From positions 1 through 64,000 of the forward strand of contig OENT01000109.1 of the NCBI GenBank assembly GCA_900239685.1: 64,000 nucleotides of DNA. The letters run 5' to 3'. The position numbers were made by a program, and so were the translations under genes. Shown here one piece after another: positions 1 through 13,608 of this stretch (position 1 is its first letter; the number at the start of each line of letters is the position of its first letter). The notes beneath the pieces were generated by a model. It was not told the origin of the DNA. It saw only the letters and a program-made list of their open reading frames with translations, and did no database searches. This DNA is from Rotaria macrura. Lineage: Eukaryota; Rotifera; Eurotatoria; Philodinida; Philodinidae.

Positions 1-3000
1 GACAGTTCACTGGGTTAATATATATTGACGTTTGTGTTGAATAGGTTCTCATGCTTCATACTCATTGTCAGTGCTATTCCAGTATGGCGTGGTCAATCTG
101 ATGGATGGTTTAGTGAATATAGTTATGATATAAAGTAGGTTTTAATTTTAAGTTTAAGTGTATTGTTGACACACATTCTGGACGGATCAGATTGGTTGGT
201 TAATGTTTAGATGGAAATTATTATAATGTTCTCGTTTTAATTGAAACTTTTCTTTTTTCATACGTCTATCGATCGGGAACAAACGTCGACTCGCTTCGCA
301 TGGATATATTGGAACTTAAAATGAATTTCGTCACACTCTCGTTATGTGTTCCATAGTCCCATAGTTTTTCAGCATCTCCTAATGCAATCACTAAAACTAA
401 AAGTAGAAGCAAGAATTTTATGCAGTATTCTAAGGAGTTTTGCACGACGAAAATGGGCACTTCTTTCATTGTATGCTCTTACATGCTGTTTTTTGATTTT
501 ATACATGGAGAATCCACAAAGGCAGATCAATGATCAAATCTTCTTCACGAGACTCAATATGCAGTTTATCTTTAGAGGATCGTTTTGAAATCAATTTCAG
601 ATCCTCCGCATTAATACAAAGCTAGTTTTCATTGTGAAAAAAATATTGAATAGTTTAAAAAAGAAACATTTGTGCCGTACCGCGTGCCCCATCCCATCCA
701 TAGATCGCAACAGACTGTCATTTGAGCCGTCATAGACCTTGACAAACTAATCATTTAACTAGCTATAGCATTACTCAAGTCACTAATTAATAGATTTCTA
801 ATTAATATACCAATAGAGGATCATTAATAATCCTTTACAGGTGCTAATTGATCGTTTGATACACAATAAGCGATTATTTGAATCTAGAATATGGTGTTAA
901 TACATTATGTAATAATTCATTGCAGATTCATCAGCTAAGTTTAAAATTACGACTGAATAGGTCTCACGGTTTATCAAAGAAAACAATATTCATGTGACTG
1001 ATAATAAAAGCACCTAAATTATGTTTCACATTTTAAATCCACTTGGATTCCACTAATAACTTTTATATTCCTAACGTGTTACATGTTCCGGTGCGAAATT
1101 GATGCAGTGTCTAGTATGCACATAATGTATGCATCAATTCTTCAATTAGGATATGATATGAACATCAGATTATTGCATCGATTGGTCGTAGAGCTATTTT
1201 ACAGTTAATTACTCAATAGTTACTGAAGTTAACAAGTGCGAGCCTAATGTGGCTGGATAACGCTGTTAATTGATGAAATATACAAGCAGTGTTCGATTCG
1301 GAAAGGTCTCCGTTTTCCTTCAAATTTACAGCAAAATTTCAGTTGTTTTTCGAACAAAGTAGCGGTGCAGCTATTGAAGAAATTTGTAAGCTTTCTAACC
1401 GTAATACTCCCATTATGCTCCATGGATCTATGTAACTCTCCAGGAAAGTATGATGACTTTTCCAATCATTATACAACGACATTGACGAAATTCAGTAGTT
1501 TTCGGAGCTCCAAAGCATCGAAGTAGGACGTAGCTAGTTTATTGGAGTTCGTTGGAGGATGAAGTTCATAAGGCTTCTATCAATAGCAGTTTGTTTAGTC
1601 ACACAAGTACAAGTTTCCATCGCTGTCGAGCAGGCTGAGTTAATGGCGTTTTTATTCGATGAGAACACATAATTTTCAGCGGGATTTATGATAAAAGTGT
1701 TTTCATAGATCTTTCTTTTTCTGATTGGTTGCTGCGTTAGACATGTTTCGTGTATCGAAGTGTGCTGTTGATACATCCCGTAAATTTATTTTTGGCTACT
1801 GCATAGATAGTAGAGTTTTCGTTTATTGCCCTTCATCAAGAGCTAATCTGCATACCAAAAACATAAATGCAGACTTCTGCGAGGATGCAACTTTTACTAT
1901 GCGATTTCTTCGCTTTATAAATGAGTCTTCCTCATCTCGATTGAATCCAAATCTATAACTTAACTGTCAATGCAGATCGACGCTCGGAAAACTAAGTAAT
2001 AGAGATTATTAAAGGTGAGTTTTATCAGAGCGTTCTTAGTATTTTTCTTATCCCAATCTATTTTTCTATCAAAACTCGAGTTTTCCCATTTGGGTAAATC
2101 ACGTGCATATTGGAAGAATACAACGAAAGCAACTTCTAGGTCGAAGTTTTCCAGCTCCATCAGTTCATGGCGACGCTCAGTAAATAGAACCAAACTTACT
2201 GAACAACATAAAATAAGATTCGAGAGATTCTAGCATATTTTAGGGCCTTTCCTGAAAATTCGACAACGAGAACATGTTTTTCAATATTTTTAATTAGGCA
2301 GTTTCTCAGTTTTTGCTCAAATGAAAATTTAAAAATACTTCATTAAAGATAATGGCTAGTATTCCAGTTTTTCATCACAGGAGTCATGCGGCCAACATAT
2401 ACAGTTTGAATGTTGTCTGACTTGAGTAACCCATAACTTTGAGAAACATAGGTTTGAAGCCATCATTTCAAAAGCTCACTATTTCCATCTTGTACAGCGT
2501 ATAGTCTAAAGTGTATGAAAGTACATTTGGTTTCGATAATAAGTGCTGTTATTCGCTTTTGGCAATGGGTAACAGAGATGACACTTATAGATTTTTAAAA
2601 ATTCCTCTATCCAGACCATAAAATTAACCTGATTCATATATCGAAAGCAACTGGGTAAATGCAAGGTTAGTTAAGACATCTGTTAAGCCTATGATATCAG
2701 ATGTGTCTTTTGGAACAGCGGTTGAAATTCTGTATGCTATAGGTTTTTTGAAACGAACTTAATTGAAACCAGCGTATTAATACTGTCCTCACGATGCGAA
2801 AAAATTAGTATAGTTTTTTTTCCATCTGTTAAACTTTATTTTTTTGTTTCAAAAACTAGTTAGCTAAAGTCAAATTCTTATGGGCTATCTGGTGAACGTG
2901 TCCTTATTCCTAAAAGATCCAGTTTATAATAAATTTACGTAACACGATGATGTTTTTTCCCCTTTTCTACATTTGCCATATTTAACCAAAGGACTTTCAA

Positions 3001-6000
3001 ACAGTATGGTTTAATATTCATTACTCACTATAAACTATGACTAACAAATGTTCTTAGCGGTTACTAAAAATATGCCATTAGAGTATAACTTGATTGATCT
3101 AATTTTTGAATTAAAAAGAAATAACTGTTGACGTATGATAAATGATCTTCTGCTGCTTCTGCTCTCTATGGCTCTTTAAAATAGTTTATTCAAATTTAAA
3201 TATTTCACTGAATGCAGCGAAACTCCCTATATATGCTGACATTACGAAATTAATTCATATGAGCATCACTACTCTGCGGCTAAACACTGATGGAGCGAGT
3301 TATTTCACGATCATGGTATGATAGACCAGTTTCGATTTTCTACTGAGCGAACTATTTCAGTGGGAAAATGGTATTAAAATTCTTTCAAGGAAAATAGAAA
3401 TAGTACAGAAAAACTTTCAAAACAAGACTAAAGTAAACAGTATGTAAATCATTAAAATAGTAGCTGGGAATCAAAGCAGAAAGAAGCTTAGATGAAAATA
3501 TTTTAATGTTTAATACCTAAATTATTTTTCTGGTACGTAACTCATCATTTACTTGGCTTATCTTTTAGAACCATCTTACTTCTATTTGATTGTTCGAAAA
3601 AGATACCAAAAATATGTTTTTCTGGAACACCACAATAGTCCATTAACAAAAGTAATACAGATATAATTGTATGAATAGATTACAGATAATATGTTTACGA
3701 TAATTTTGACTTCTTTCACGAATTTATTGCAATATCACTATTGTATCCATTAAGGAGAGGTTTTATCCTCAAAGATGATCTTTTCAATCCACTGTAACTT
3801 TCACAAGTCTGTGAGCTCCACAAAAAAAATGAATTTTTTGTTGAAAAAGCGCCAACGATGAAAGTACTATATGATTCAGATATTCGATAGTTCGTCCCTT
3901 TTCTTTGGTTGTTGATCCCAATCTCAACATATTGCTTTCCTCTCCTAAAGAGCAAGACGCCCTTTAGGTATCATCTGGTCAAGTTGCTGTCTAGATTTTT
4001 TGACGAGTGCAAATTCAGTAATGAGCCTTGATACAGAAAACTACTCATGTAGTGTTCTATGGGATTCTATATCAAGAAGATCTGTTGTTGCATCGATACA
4101 AGCTTCATAAATTGAAGAAATATTACACCTTCTGTACCAAACAGTCAGTTTCGTATGACTCCAACCCCGTTTTATCGTAGAAAGGAAGTCATCAATTTTT
4201 CTAAACTTATGGCGGTGACAGTTCCTCTACGTTCTCCTCTTGATACTTGCTGAATGGATAAGGCTCTAGACTTCAGTATACTAATAGAGTTCTCCAGAGT
4301 AACCATCTAGATTCAGTTTACAAGGTTTCAATCATAAAGGAGAACGATCGAACCTTTAAAATATATATTCAAGATGATTTCGTTGTCAAGGACGAATATT
4401 TCAAAGTCCTGTGTCGTCAACTTGAGAATCTCTCAAGAGCTAGAACTTTTCAGTGATGATACTAACGTAAAAGTCTTAACAAGCGGCCATTCTCTTTGAA
4501 GCATTATATTGTGTTGAGCGGCATGTTAGATAGAATTTTTAAGTAGTCTATGAATATTAATCAAAAAATTAAAGGTATTATCGAAAGAAAAATTCGATCA
4601 CCTTGAAAAACGTTCACTAGGGTATTAAAGGAAGGTATTTATTATAGAACTTCTGTAAAAATTGTTCTAATTCATAAATAAAGTATTTTGAGCGAGCCTT
4701 GTTATTTTGGAACAGATGTTTTGTTGTGATTATCATAGCTACGGCCAGAAACCCGCCACAAGGCATTGATTGACGGTAAGAGAATGAGTCCAACCACTTC
4801 TTGATGGAGATAACATTTGCGCCATTATAATTGTTAATAAAATGACGCCACAGGAATTCATGATTGTATTAAGTTTGTGCTGTTGTATTGAATATTGTAG
4901 ATGGTTATGTATCAGTCAAAAGAAACACCCCTGCTTATATACAGGCTTAGGTATGTTGCAGGGAGAGTGATAAGATTTTTTTTCTGGGTGAGTTATTCAA
5001 GCGTGTCCTTGTAAATTGCGTGCAAAAGTAGACTGGTATATGGTCCCATACAAAGACATCCAATAGAAAAAATATCCTTGCAATTAGCAACTGAAAAAAT
5101 TATCTCTCTCCATACGAAGAAGGTTAAATTTCTTTTTTTTTCTACTCACACCTTGATGCAAAAAGTATACCCCAAGATTGACAAGCAAGCGAAAAAATTA
5201 AATGCTTTTGCATCCTATGCTGCATTAACTACATAGTATAGTTTTTATTTGTCCTTCCTCTTCGTTATTACCTCTAAAAAAAGAAAGAGAAAAGTTGGTT
5301 ATTCAATATGTCGTCCTCAACTTCGTCATTTGACGAAACAGACCTTCAACGCATCACGATTCTTAGTTTCTATTTTTAATCTGTATCAAATGATAGGTGC
5401 GGCGACGACGCACATTTGTGAATGGAAATATAAAAAAGCAAAGCCAGAAATCATATCATATTCAACCTTGATCGTTCAAAGGGGGTCTCTGTTTGAAAGA
5501 GTGATGATAATGATGCCAACCTATGTCACGAAAATTGCGACAATTCTTCCGACTTTCGAAAAAATAGTTGTAACATCGCGATATATCAAATGTAGTAAAG
5601 AAATCATCGATAAAATGCAATTTCATCCGGATTCGATATGGGAAGTGATGTATTCTGAATCGCTGATCAGTCAAATAGATTAATCGTTACTTAATCGTTG
5701 ATTTTCATATAGCATTTTAAAATGTCAATAAATTAGGGATACTTGGAATTTATCAAAATCTGAATGAAAAGATGTCTTTTATCGACTTGTCTCTGATGCT
5801 CATTGAACATATGAATGTCACTTTTGTTACAAAAATATGATTGAACGGTTTCAAACACCAATAGAGCTTTAACAAATTGGAGTAACTTCATATTCATTTG
5901 TGTATTTTAATTCAAAAATGTTTTTTCATGATTGATGATCTGTTCTAAATATATTTTCCGACCGAATATTTGTTTTAATTTTGTTTACACCATGAATGCA

Positions 6001-7870
6001 TTTTTTAGATCAATTTTTCAATCCTTGATTAACATCGAACTCATGTTAAGTTTAATTTTACTTCTTTTGAATAAGAATCAGAAAAGGTAATTTAGAAAAA
6101 AAGCTACAAAAAAATTATAATCACATAAATAAGACTAAAATGCAGTTAACTACAATAAAATAAAAACGGAGTAAAATATATTAAATAAAGTAATTGGATA
6201 ATGGAAAACAAAACGAATCGCATTCAATAACAAATAGGTTAAAAGTTTGACCTGCTCTATAGATTTACAGTCTCTCTTAGTAGAATATAAGTCAAAATAA
6301 AACAAAATTTATCACATAAAAGCAAATTAAATCACAAACAAACACAAGCAAACTAAAACAGAAGAATAAATTAATGAAACTAAAATGAATAAAATAAAAT
6401 GCACTTTTCGGTGTGTACTTGATAGTTCATTCATTATAATCCCGTCTGAAATAAAATAAAACAAAATATAATATGATAAACTTCACTTTAACTGCACCAA
6501 AACACTGACTCGTGCAACTTAAGGGACCGTAATGAGTGTGGAATAGATCCCGTGTTTAAAGTAAAGTAGAGCCGAACTCAAAAGAGATGAAATAGAAGAA
6601 AATGATGTATTCCATATTAAATTCAAGACAAAACCTCAGAAATCAATTTCAATTGTTGAATGAACAAATTTCGAGTTAATAAATAAATTAAAATGGAATG
6701 CAAGCGATCATAACCAGATGAATTCAACTCAATTTTTAAAAAAGATGAAGTCATGAAAATACAATAACCTAGGAAATGAGAAAATTGAAATATCCATAAG
6801 CACTCGTTAACCATTGAATTTTGCTAGATGAAGTCAGCTGCAATCAATTAATTCGCTTCTAGGCATATAAAATGAGCTGACGTTGGTATTACACAGAAAT
6901 CAATAGAGATTGATAAATCCGGATAATCGGATCATATCGGATACCGACAATTGGCTATCGATTGAAATAACTGCAAGATCCGATGCGACAAGATTCACTC
7001 ACTTAGACTTAGGCAGCGTTTTTGACAATAAGATAAGTAAGGTTTCCATAAGCCAATACCACGTATAACCAAGAAAAACGCTAATAAAGACTTTGGCAGC
7101 AAATCTAAACAGTACAGAAATTTCCAAAAATGATCTAAATTACTAAATGTTAACGAAACTTTTTCTACATGAAAATGATATTGAGAAATTAAAAAAGCCT
7201 TGGCTCATCGTAAAACGTACATTTTCTTTCGTATATTTTTAATTCATAAATGATTTTGGAAGATAAATCACATCATGACAATGATTAAATATTCATTAAT
7301 ACCACCGCATTATAACCACCAGGAACAACAGTCAGTAAAACGATAAGACTCGCACGAGCATCATGCCATTAAAATAATTAAATTACCACTGAGTTTATGA
7401 CGTTAAAACCATTGACTTCACAAAAGAATCTTGTCCATTCAATCATTAACAGAGAAACAACTACCAATATTTAAGCACTCAAAAACTAACCTAATGCAAC
7501 AAGCTTCTTGGAGCTCGAGTTCAAGTAGCATCAGAGAGTCTTCAATGTTTCAGATAGGGTCTTTCCGATAAATTTCGTTAGTCGCATGTTCTCCTTATTC
7601 ATATGTATTGGAAGCAGTTTATGGGTACCTAAACGAAAAACTAATGATCACAATCAGCAGCAGCACAAGAAATCCTTTCAGCGCTTACACAGTACGTTAT
7701 TTTCTGAATAGATGTGTACGAGGAGTATCTAGAGATACTTTCAACATATAATCTATATGCTGAATTTTTCTGAATTTGACGAATGATATGCATTGTTGAT
7801 TAAAAATCGATAAATAGTTTTTAAAGCTTTTCTTCCCACAAGGAACAGAGTCTCTATTGAGAACAAATTC
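1..7870. other. Long stretch without a supported gene
   Basis: I find no gene, RNA or clear mobile element here. Reading frames on both strands are short, and none shows recognisable motifs or a run of exon-like segments with splice sites. The longest, a plus-strand frame of 144 codons at 5,249-5,683, has no motif I recognise. Positions about 6,090-6,480 are strongly A-rich on the plus strand, with many AAAATAAAAT-like words. Confidence 0.5.
6090..6480. repeat. A-rich, T-poor low-complexity tract
   Basis: The plus strand is dominated by A with interspersed words such as AAAATAAAA, ACAAAATAA and AATAAAATAAAA, while T runs are rare. It is a simple-sequence region with no open frame. It could be a decayed A-rich tail or a matrix-attachment-like spacer, but nothing in the flanks shows which. 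Confidence 0.4.
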
Positions 7871-7872
7871 AA

Positions 7873-10330
7873 TCATTCTCAAAATACTGCTGATCACTCA
7901 GCTTATTTTTTCAAGATATCAATATGCTAGTTACATCCTTTGATGCAGCCGACATTTTTCTAGTCAAATGTATAAAAGTTTTTTTTTCAAATAAAATGCG
8001 TAAAAAAAAGTATCTTTTGCAATGAAAAAAATTTCTACCCTTTAGTTTAGTACTGTGATGTTTTCCCTCCTCTATTTTATTTTATTACTCTTTAAATCAC
8101 ACCAGTTCATTCATCAGCCGTCGCAAACTTAAAAAATAACACTTCAATCTTACTCATATGACATCTGATACGAATGAAATTACTTTCCGATTGCTGCGAT
8201 AAAGTCGACATTTTTTTCTCCGACATTGTAATTCTTCGACGCTTTCTTCTTTCGAGTTTTTCATTTCATCAGAACGCGATTTCACCATGAGTATTAAAAA
8301 CGTTTTGATTTCTCGATATTTTACCTATTGAGATTATTCTATTCTCAAAATTTCTTTTCAAGTTGTAAAGACATCATACCTTCTGGTAGAGGTACAATTA
8401 TTGTAAGTGGAATCTTTTCGAGGTTTTCGTTTCACTAAACTAGTGCTCTGAACACAAAGAAAGGATTTTCTTACGCAATCTTGTCCTACATTATTACCAT
8501 AGACAATTAAGCCTATACATGCATTATACCACCAACGTGATAGCTTGTAGAATGAAAAGAAATATTTTTCGTTCTTTCTTCTAATTACACAACAACAATC
8601 ATGAGACATATTGAAAATAAAATCACTTGGTCTCCATTCGAATACTCAATGTGGAAGTCGAAAACGTTTTCAGGATGCTTGAGTCTCAAATTAATCCCCT
8701 AATCTCGAATGCATCGTTTTCGAAAGAAAGATGGAAAAAGTAAGAATCCTGAATTGTGAAATGTGGAATATAATTACGAAACAACTTCGACGGTAAGCGA
8801 ATTTGAAAGCAGCACTTTCGAAAACATCAGAATTCCGTTAAAATGTGATTTCCAACGAAAATAGCTCGGATTTGGCGACATTCCGTTTCGAGAAGATAAT
8901 CTCAAATATCGTCTCTCATTTTACGTAGATGCGTGTTATTGAACAATCGATTCAGTTTTCGCTGGTCTAACTTCGATTTTTGCTTAAGGTTTCTGCCGTG
9001 TATGCATACTTTACCATAAAATTTTAAAAATTACAGTTGAATCTTACTCATGCACTATCTTAAATGTACAGTGATATCTGCTTCGAACAGACAGCAATTC
9101 GACATTTCGATTTTTTAGGTTTCTTTTTTTCGAAACTTGTCTTTCGATCATCCAATATTTTGATGTTTTCATCTCATATGGGAGTGATGGCGACTTTACT
9201 ACTTTTTTATTTTAATTTGCCGATATTATGTTTTTCGATTTCATTCCTTTCGAGAATATACTCTTCAGTTTTATACACACAGTACCTCATTACAGAAGCA
9301 AGATTTCCATCCGTAAAATCTTTTACGGGGGTTTCGTTTCACAGAACAACAGCTTTTAACGCAACGAAACGAGTTTCTTTCACAACATTGTCCCATTTTC
9401 TCTCGACTGAAGCAATGATTACGTAAGTTCGAATAAATGTCCTTACTCATTTTCACCATTATCTATAACTACTTATTGAGTCCCGTGGTTGTATAATCGT
9501 TGATAAGTCATCATTTCAATCAAGTAACGCTCCTACAATATTGCATGTAGAACGAAAAAAATATTTGCGCTTTATTATTCACTTTGACGAGAAAGATCAT
9601 TGTAATCGTTCAAAAGAAACTGTTCTTATGTCATCAGAAATAACGATTAGAAATATCTAAGATGTGTGATACTGACCACTGAGCGCAAGACTGCAAGACA
9701 GAGAGATTGCATGGTGCTCATATCTCTCTACAGGCTGCGAGAATGTGTTGATTGAATCTATTTAAACAATAAGACTGAAAATTACGATAGCACTCGATAA
9801 GTATATTATTTGGGCTGCTCTCTAGTATACAAAATTGCTTCCACACCTCAAACTCAGATTCTCGGCAGTAGTCAACAAAATCTACGATGAAAGGATGTTG
9901 TATCTCTATGCATTCTGTTGTATACAATGACTCTCATGTTGAGATACTATGTTCGTCTTTGAATTGTTTCGAGTACCTCATCATCAAAGCACTATTGTCA
10001 GTTTAAACGAACGCCGTGTTCGATATGCATATGTTACCTTCAAATGTCCAGGCACATCAATAATACCTTGCTTTTCAAAATGTACGATTATGATTATCTA
10101 TGTGAAATCCTGACACCAATTCGAATTAATGTGTTTTTATGTCATTCTTAAAATAAACATTCCTTTTCTCTTCGTAATGCTCGTCTAGTTAATACAGCTT
10201 CTCGATGTATTAACTGAATAACGACAAGGTCTACAGAACGAAAAAAAAAATTTTGTTTCGTTTTTCACTTTGACAAGGAACATCATAGTTTTGGTTCAGG
10301 AGAAAATCAAATCATGTCACCATGAATGAT
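7873..10330. repeat. Diverged long-unit repeat, block 1
   Basis: Recognisable blocks recur here and again in 13,609-15,200. The opening block (TCATTCTCAAAATACTGCTG at 7,873) is nearly identical to the one at 13,609. A block around CTTACTCAT occurs at about 8,143 and 9,038. A block with TCTTTTCGAGGTTTTCGTTT occurs at about 8,410 and in diverged form at 9,325. A block with CAGAACGAAAAAAATATTT-type sequence occurs at about 8,550, 9,548 and 10,222. Unit length is about 0.9 kb. No conserved reading frame runs through the copies, so the repeat looks noncoding or is a very old decayed gene array. Confidence 0.6.
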
Positions 10331-10339
10331 GAATAGAAA

Positions 10340-12170
10340 AGTCTAACGTGTATTTTTCTTACTGTTGCATGTACGTCAACAAGGCAGTGCGATTACAGCC
10401 GATGTTCGTAAGTCCAGAAAATTGTTTTTCATCAAAAATGATATTGATTTCGAAGCCATCTTACATGAAAAAGCATATTTTAATACTATTTGAGTTGAAC
10501 AAAATCTGCTCAATCGATTCATGTGCAAATCGTTTTGATATGATGAAAATGAACTGAATAATCTGCAGTCTTTTGAGAATGATTGCATTTTTCCAAAGTT
10601 CGGGATTCATTTTTAACACGAACAACAAGTGGAAAAGTGGCCCTCATCCGTACAAAAAGTAAAAATGCAAAGAAAAAGTTTCTTTTTAGTAAAGAGAACT
10701 TTGCCATGATTCTACTTCAACGTTTCTTTTCGCATCCGCTACAAAAAGTGTGTGTTGACCCTCACAATATTGCTATCCAGCCGTTCATCTCAATCGGAAG
10801 TTGAGTATCCTGTATTGAAAAAACATGTACAGTACTGCATTTTTGCAGTCATGTTGTTGCCCTTGTGGATGATCTATTAATTATGGTCCAAGTCTACTGA
10901 ACACAATAATTGAATCTCATGCATTCAAGTTTGAATTTTCTGTATGTTGTTTTTGTATACGTTCAATCGTCTCGATCATGATTCACTTGAATGAGTCACG
11001 ACATCTTTTAGCATAATAGCACCCTCCTGAAATGTGTTGCATCGCTATAAAAATATTTAGAAATATTTTATTCTTTGAATTTTATTTTCTAAGTATTTTG
11101 AAAAAACATTGGATAATAGTCTTGCAAATATGACGCCAATAGTGAACGGCATGAATATTTTGCTTTCACTTTCAGCTTTAAATTTTGAATTATACCAGCT
11201 TTAGAATACTCGAAATTCAAAAGTGTAAGTAAAAGATTGTTTTTGCCTATTAACATTTCTTCATAATGATTACATTTACATGAATAAAATCAATTGCCAA
11301 TGATGCATGGTCTTGATGACAATCATGGAAATAAATTCAGTATAATTTCATACCAAAATACTTCAACTTTTATATAAAACAAATGTTCTAAAGTAATGTA
11401 TCACTTGTAACGAATCTCGATTTTAATTCTTCATCTATTTAACTGATGTATGAGCTCTTTGTGGATAGTTGATTTCTAATCATTCAGTTACTATAATTGA
11501 TGTTAACTATTGTGTAGAAGTATTATTCCAGAAGCTAAAAACTGAAATTCCGATAGATCATCCGAGGCGTCAACATATCGAATTGATTTATTTCAGTTCG
11601 ATATTGCTAAACTCATAAAAATCGATAGTCTTACTAAACAATACTTTTTTGTTTTAGATTTCTATCACTTATGCTGAGTGTAAGTTACAATACAAATACG
11701 TTGAATAATTTCGATTTTTCGTTGAATGTATTGAACAATTTAAATTTACCAATTGATACAATAAGAAATAATTTTGCAAGGAAATTTTTGTCTACAAAAG
11801 TATAACTGCTCAATAAATCAATTATCTGTCTTTTAAATTCTTCATCCAAACAAGTAGATATAACCATCGAAAGCTTTTCTGCAATACCGATTTACACTGC
11901 ATAGTAAATTGAAGAAGATAATTGAAAAGATATGTAAGAGAAGCGCAGGTATTCTGAAATTTTTATAATACTATTGAATTGTATTTATCGTAGTCTTGGT
12001 TTTAATCCATGCTCTTCATCAAAAACATATGATTAATATTCTCATCATTTAACGGACTTTGAACGACAATATGTCAGGGATTGATTTCAAAAGAGAAGTA
12101 ATGCGTAGTCGTTGAAATAATATGCTTTTATTCATTGGTTTTAACTTTATTTAGTAGACGAAAAGGATGC
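10340..12170. other. Spacer, nothing recognised
   Basis: AT-rich sequence without a gene, RNA or repeat that I can name. Frames are short and show no motif. Confidence 0.4.
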
Positions 12171-12174
12171 ATGA

Positions 12175-12730
12175 AAATACACAGAATCAGCAACATTCGA
12201 CACTTTATCTTTTGTTCGTCAATTAGATGTTTCTCAAACTGCACTACCAAAACTTAACGGAAAAGCCGTCACTGTAGAACAATCGAATCATCTTAGTTCA
12301 CGGACTGCTGTACGTTCAATTGTCACTGATTTACTCGAGGACTATGTTCCTCCTCAAGCAGTACTTCCAAAACTGAATAAACTTATGAGAGGACAAAGGA
12401 AATATGCTTAAGAAAATACTTCGAGCAAATGATCGGAAGAATTAAAGCAGAAGTCATTATCATCAAAGTCAAATAATAAACTAACTAAAGCAACTGCAAC
12501 AACAACAACAAGGAAAAAAGAAGATTATCGAAGCAAACAAAGACAATGATTATTTTATCACAAGTACCACTTGCTATTGCTACTCTTGTAAAACCATCTT
12601 CAAGCAGCATAATTCTTGATTCATCTGTTAATAGATCGTTATTCAACGTGAATGATAATGTTAAATGAAATGACATATAAACAATTATCAATACGTTCGT
12701 ATCGAATAATTTTCCTTCAATAAGCATTGT
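12175..12730 (+). pseudogene. Coding-like remnant of an unrecognised gene
   Basis: An open stretch of 77 codons at 12,181-12,411 reads with ordinary amino-acid composition, for example ALPKLNGKAVTVEQSNHL and RTAVRSIVTDLLEDYVPP. It is preceded by an acceptor-like TTTATTTAG at about 12,145-12,154, and a stop lies in the same frame just upstream. A Thr/Lys-rich segment follows in another frame, and a second coding-like piece at 12,546-12,668 contains LSQVPLAIATLVKPSSSS. The pieces lie in order on one strand but not in one frame, which suggests a decayed or partial host gene. I do not recognise the family. It could instead be exons of a live gene whose other exons I cannot identify. Confidence 0.35.
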
Positions 12731-13608
12731 TGCATATTCTTTATTCCTTTTAAATTGTCACTTCTTGCCTTCACCATTGTGATATAATGCAAAATCTTTT
12801 CCTATTTATTCTCTCACTTATGTTTTAAATCTCATGAACATATTCAAAGCGCTTTCAACAAGAATTTGGTCCCCTTGGTCGTCAGATATTTTCTTGATAA
12901 AGTAGTAGGAAATACTTCTCTATTCCTCTATATTGTTCTGTTACACAATCACAATTAAACTCATTTCGTTTTATACGGTTCTTTGACCACATATGAAATT
13001 CGTAACTTGTTTTTCGTACCCAACTGGCAATATGCTTGTATCTTATACTTATTTCAACTACTCAAATATTTATATAAAAATAACGAGTGAAACAAAGTCA
13101 AATATCATTAAAAAATGGTTGAATTGTCTTAACACTTCATTTTCTAAATATAATTCTATTTACTACTTATAGTCACGGCAAAATTATTCAAAAGTTGAAC
13201 GTTTAGCATAAAACAACTTTCAATACTGATAATTCTTTTATACTCTTCTATTTCAAAATATGTCCTATATAATAAAACGATACTAAATCAAGAAAGATTC
13301 CAGTGGTATTTATTTGATTTGAAAATACCCGAGTGTTATAAAAACGTATTTAATATCATACTAAAGAATAAAGTGATGATTTCAAATTCATGTCGAACCA
13401 CTTATGCCTAGCAAGCTTCTAGTGAGCTGAGCGACTTGATATTAATACAGGAGGGGCGATGAAACAATTTTTCTAGTTGATGCAAAAAGAAATTTTGAAG
13501 TTGAATCATAAAAACCATCTGTGTATTAAAAAGAATTTTTCGTCTTTGTATTTTGTACTATATTTTTGAATTACAAACAGAGCACATAATAAGTTCAAAT
13601 TTAATCAT

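Noticed and set aside
5249-5683. 144-codon plus-strand frame
   Set aside because: No motif, no exon partners, and an open opposite frame over the same DNA suggests composition-driven openness.
8358-8609. Cys-rich minus-strand peptides at 8,358-8,609 and 9,271-9,459
   Set aside because: They resemble each other only because the DNA repeat is shared; the frames are not kept in the later copies.
9064-9426. 120-codon hydrophobic plus-strand frame
   Set aside because: It lies inside the long-unit repeat and is not preserved in the other repeat copies.
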